Source of the DNA: an uncultured Alphaproteobacteria bacterium
GTDB taxonomy: Bacteria > Pseudomonadota > Alphaproteobacteria > Micropepsales > Micropepsaceae
Length of the DNA: 64,000 nt
Direction: 5' to 3'
Assembly (NCBI GenBank): GCA_903897605.1
Contig: CAIUCH010000040.1
Location: forward strand, 1-64,000
The notes under the pieces were generated by a model. That model made no database searches. It saw only the letters and a list, made by a program, of their open reading frames with translations, and was not told the DNA's origin. This document shows positions 63,351-64,000 of the stretch, in pieces. The position numbers and the translations under genes were made by a program. How positions within the stretch are numbered: the first letter of the stretch is position 1; every line of letters starts with the position of its first letter.

Positions 63351-64000
63351 GCATCGCCGCCAGCCGAAGGCCCGCGCGCGCCAATTGCTGACGGACCACC
63401 GCTTTCTCGCGGTCGGTGTAATCGCGCGGCAATCTCACCGGCCCGTTGGATGGAAGCCGCGCATAAATTTCGTGCGCCGCGACCTGGAAGCTTTCATTGG
63501 CCCAGTCTGTGGGTGACCCGGCGGCGATGTGGCCCTTGTCCTGTGGCGAAATCCCGCGCTCGATGCCGCCGGCCACGCTCATCGCGTCGGGGCCCAGCGC
63601 TTCCACCACATCCTGATCCCAGACGCGGTGCAGGTTGCTGCGGCGGCGCCCTTCAAACACGGCGAAGCTGTTGCCGCCCTTGTCGTGGCGATCGGCGGCA
63701 TGCAGCGGCTGATGCAGATCGCCGACAAAATGAATCAGAAACCGCAAGGCATCCAGCCGCGCCGCATGGTCCGCGCGCGGATCACGCAGCGCCGCGGCAT
63801 CGCGGCCGATCTGCGCCACCACGCAATCGTCACGCGGACAATCGCGGCGCGGGTCATACCCCTTGGCGCCGATCTCGATATTCACGAAATGCCAGGCGGC
63901 GGTGTCGGGCCGATCGGCGCGGATCTCGTCGGCCCAATTGGAATCCAGCACCATCAGCGCGGGCGCATCGCCGCCCAGAAGCTGGGAAATGCGCAAATGC
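63331..64000 (-). CDS. S1/P1 nuclease, N-terminus beyond window
   Basis: The frame is open to the window edge, so the gene is partial. Metal-site motifs are AAWHFVNI, LRFLIHFVGDLHQPLHA and NLHRVWD, the zinc-coordinating His/Asp sets of the S1/P1 family. These are exported single-strand-specific nucleases or phosphodiesterases; the signal peptide and first zinc ligand would be off the right edge. Its 3' end overlaps phaZ by 20 bases in convergent orientation. Confidence 0.93.
   Translation of the reverse strand, partial: HLRISQLLGGDAPALMVLDSNWADEIRADRPDTAAWHFVNIEIGAKGYDPRRDCPRDDCVVAQIGRDAAALRDPRADHAARLDALRFLIHFVGDLHQPLHAADRHDKGGNSFAVFEGRRRSNLHRVWDQDVVEALGPDAMSVAGGIERGISPQDKGHIAAGSPTDWANESFQVAAHEIYARLPSNGPVRLPRDYTDREKAVVRQQLARAGLRLAAMLNTIFR

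Overview
The window is chromosomal DNA of a GC-rich alphaproteobacterium. The evidence is gene order and lineage-typical genes: a PopZ-type polar organiser, the ntrB-ntrC-ntrY-ntrX block followed by a D-amino-acid aminotransferase, hfq, hflX and mazG, fused ispDF, lipA followed by a Coq10/RatA gene, and the rlpA-dac-tmk-holB-tatD string. A perfect CtrA-type box and a FixK/FNR-type box fit the same class. The genus cannot be fixed from sequence alone; a free-living Rhizomicrobium/Micropepsales-like bacterium is a guess.

Layout. 0-3 kb: a possible mobile-element end, two small conserved-looking genes each preceded by an FNR/FixK-like box, a YCII-like gene, a decayed copy of a tRNA 3' end, tRNA-Asn, a candidate CtrA-linked small RNA, an exported beta-propeller protein and tRNA-Cys. 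3-12.8 kb: mostly housekeeping (isoaspartyl methyltransferase-like protein, PopZ, ValRS, Old Yellow Enzyme, IlvD, M19 dipeptidase, MarC-like protein). 13-19.1 kb: exported hydrolases (acylase, amidohydrolase), an acetyltransferase, a WbsX-like protein and tRNA-Ser.

19.2-33.05 kb is the main accessory region. It is a tightly packed 12-gene plus-strand operon with a divergent SDR gene. It encodes a solute-binding-fold protein with no export signal, an IclR regulator, a fused two-domain CoA-transferase, an RraA-like protein, a ribose-type ABC importer (one binding protein, one double ATPase, two permeases), a second SDR, a CaiB-type CoA-transferase, a mutarotase-like protein and an SMP-30 lactonase. 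Together these look like an import-and-degrade pathway for an unidentified sugar or sugar-acid-like compound that uses CoA-thioester chemistry. I do not recognise the pathway as a described one.

33-44.7 kb: cell-envelope and replication genes (rlpA, D,D-carboxypeptidase, tmk, holB, tatD), a metallo-beta-lactamase-fold hydrolase, two tandem exported TPR proteins, a methyltransferase, a membrane protein, a very short membrane-protein gene, mazG, hflX and hfq. 44.7-52.1 kb: D-amino-acid aminotransferase and the two nitrogen two-component systems NtrYX and NtrBC. 52.2-56.6 kb: ispDF, pgpA, pncC, a GDSL/SGNH-like exported protein, a Coq10/RatA protein and lipA. 56.6-58.1 kb: a small accessory patch with a HEPN-like protein and an orphan gene. 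58.1-64 kb: a Tat-exported protein of unknown function, an acyl-CoA/ACP ligase, a Fur-box-preceded bfd-bfr pair with an unusual overlap, an intracellular PHA depolymerase and the C-terminal part of an S1/P1 nuclease cut by the window edge.
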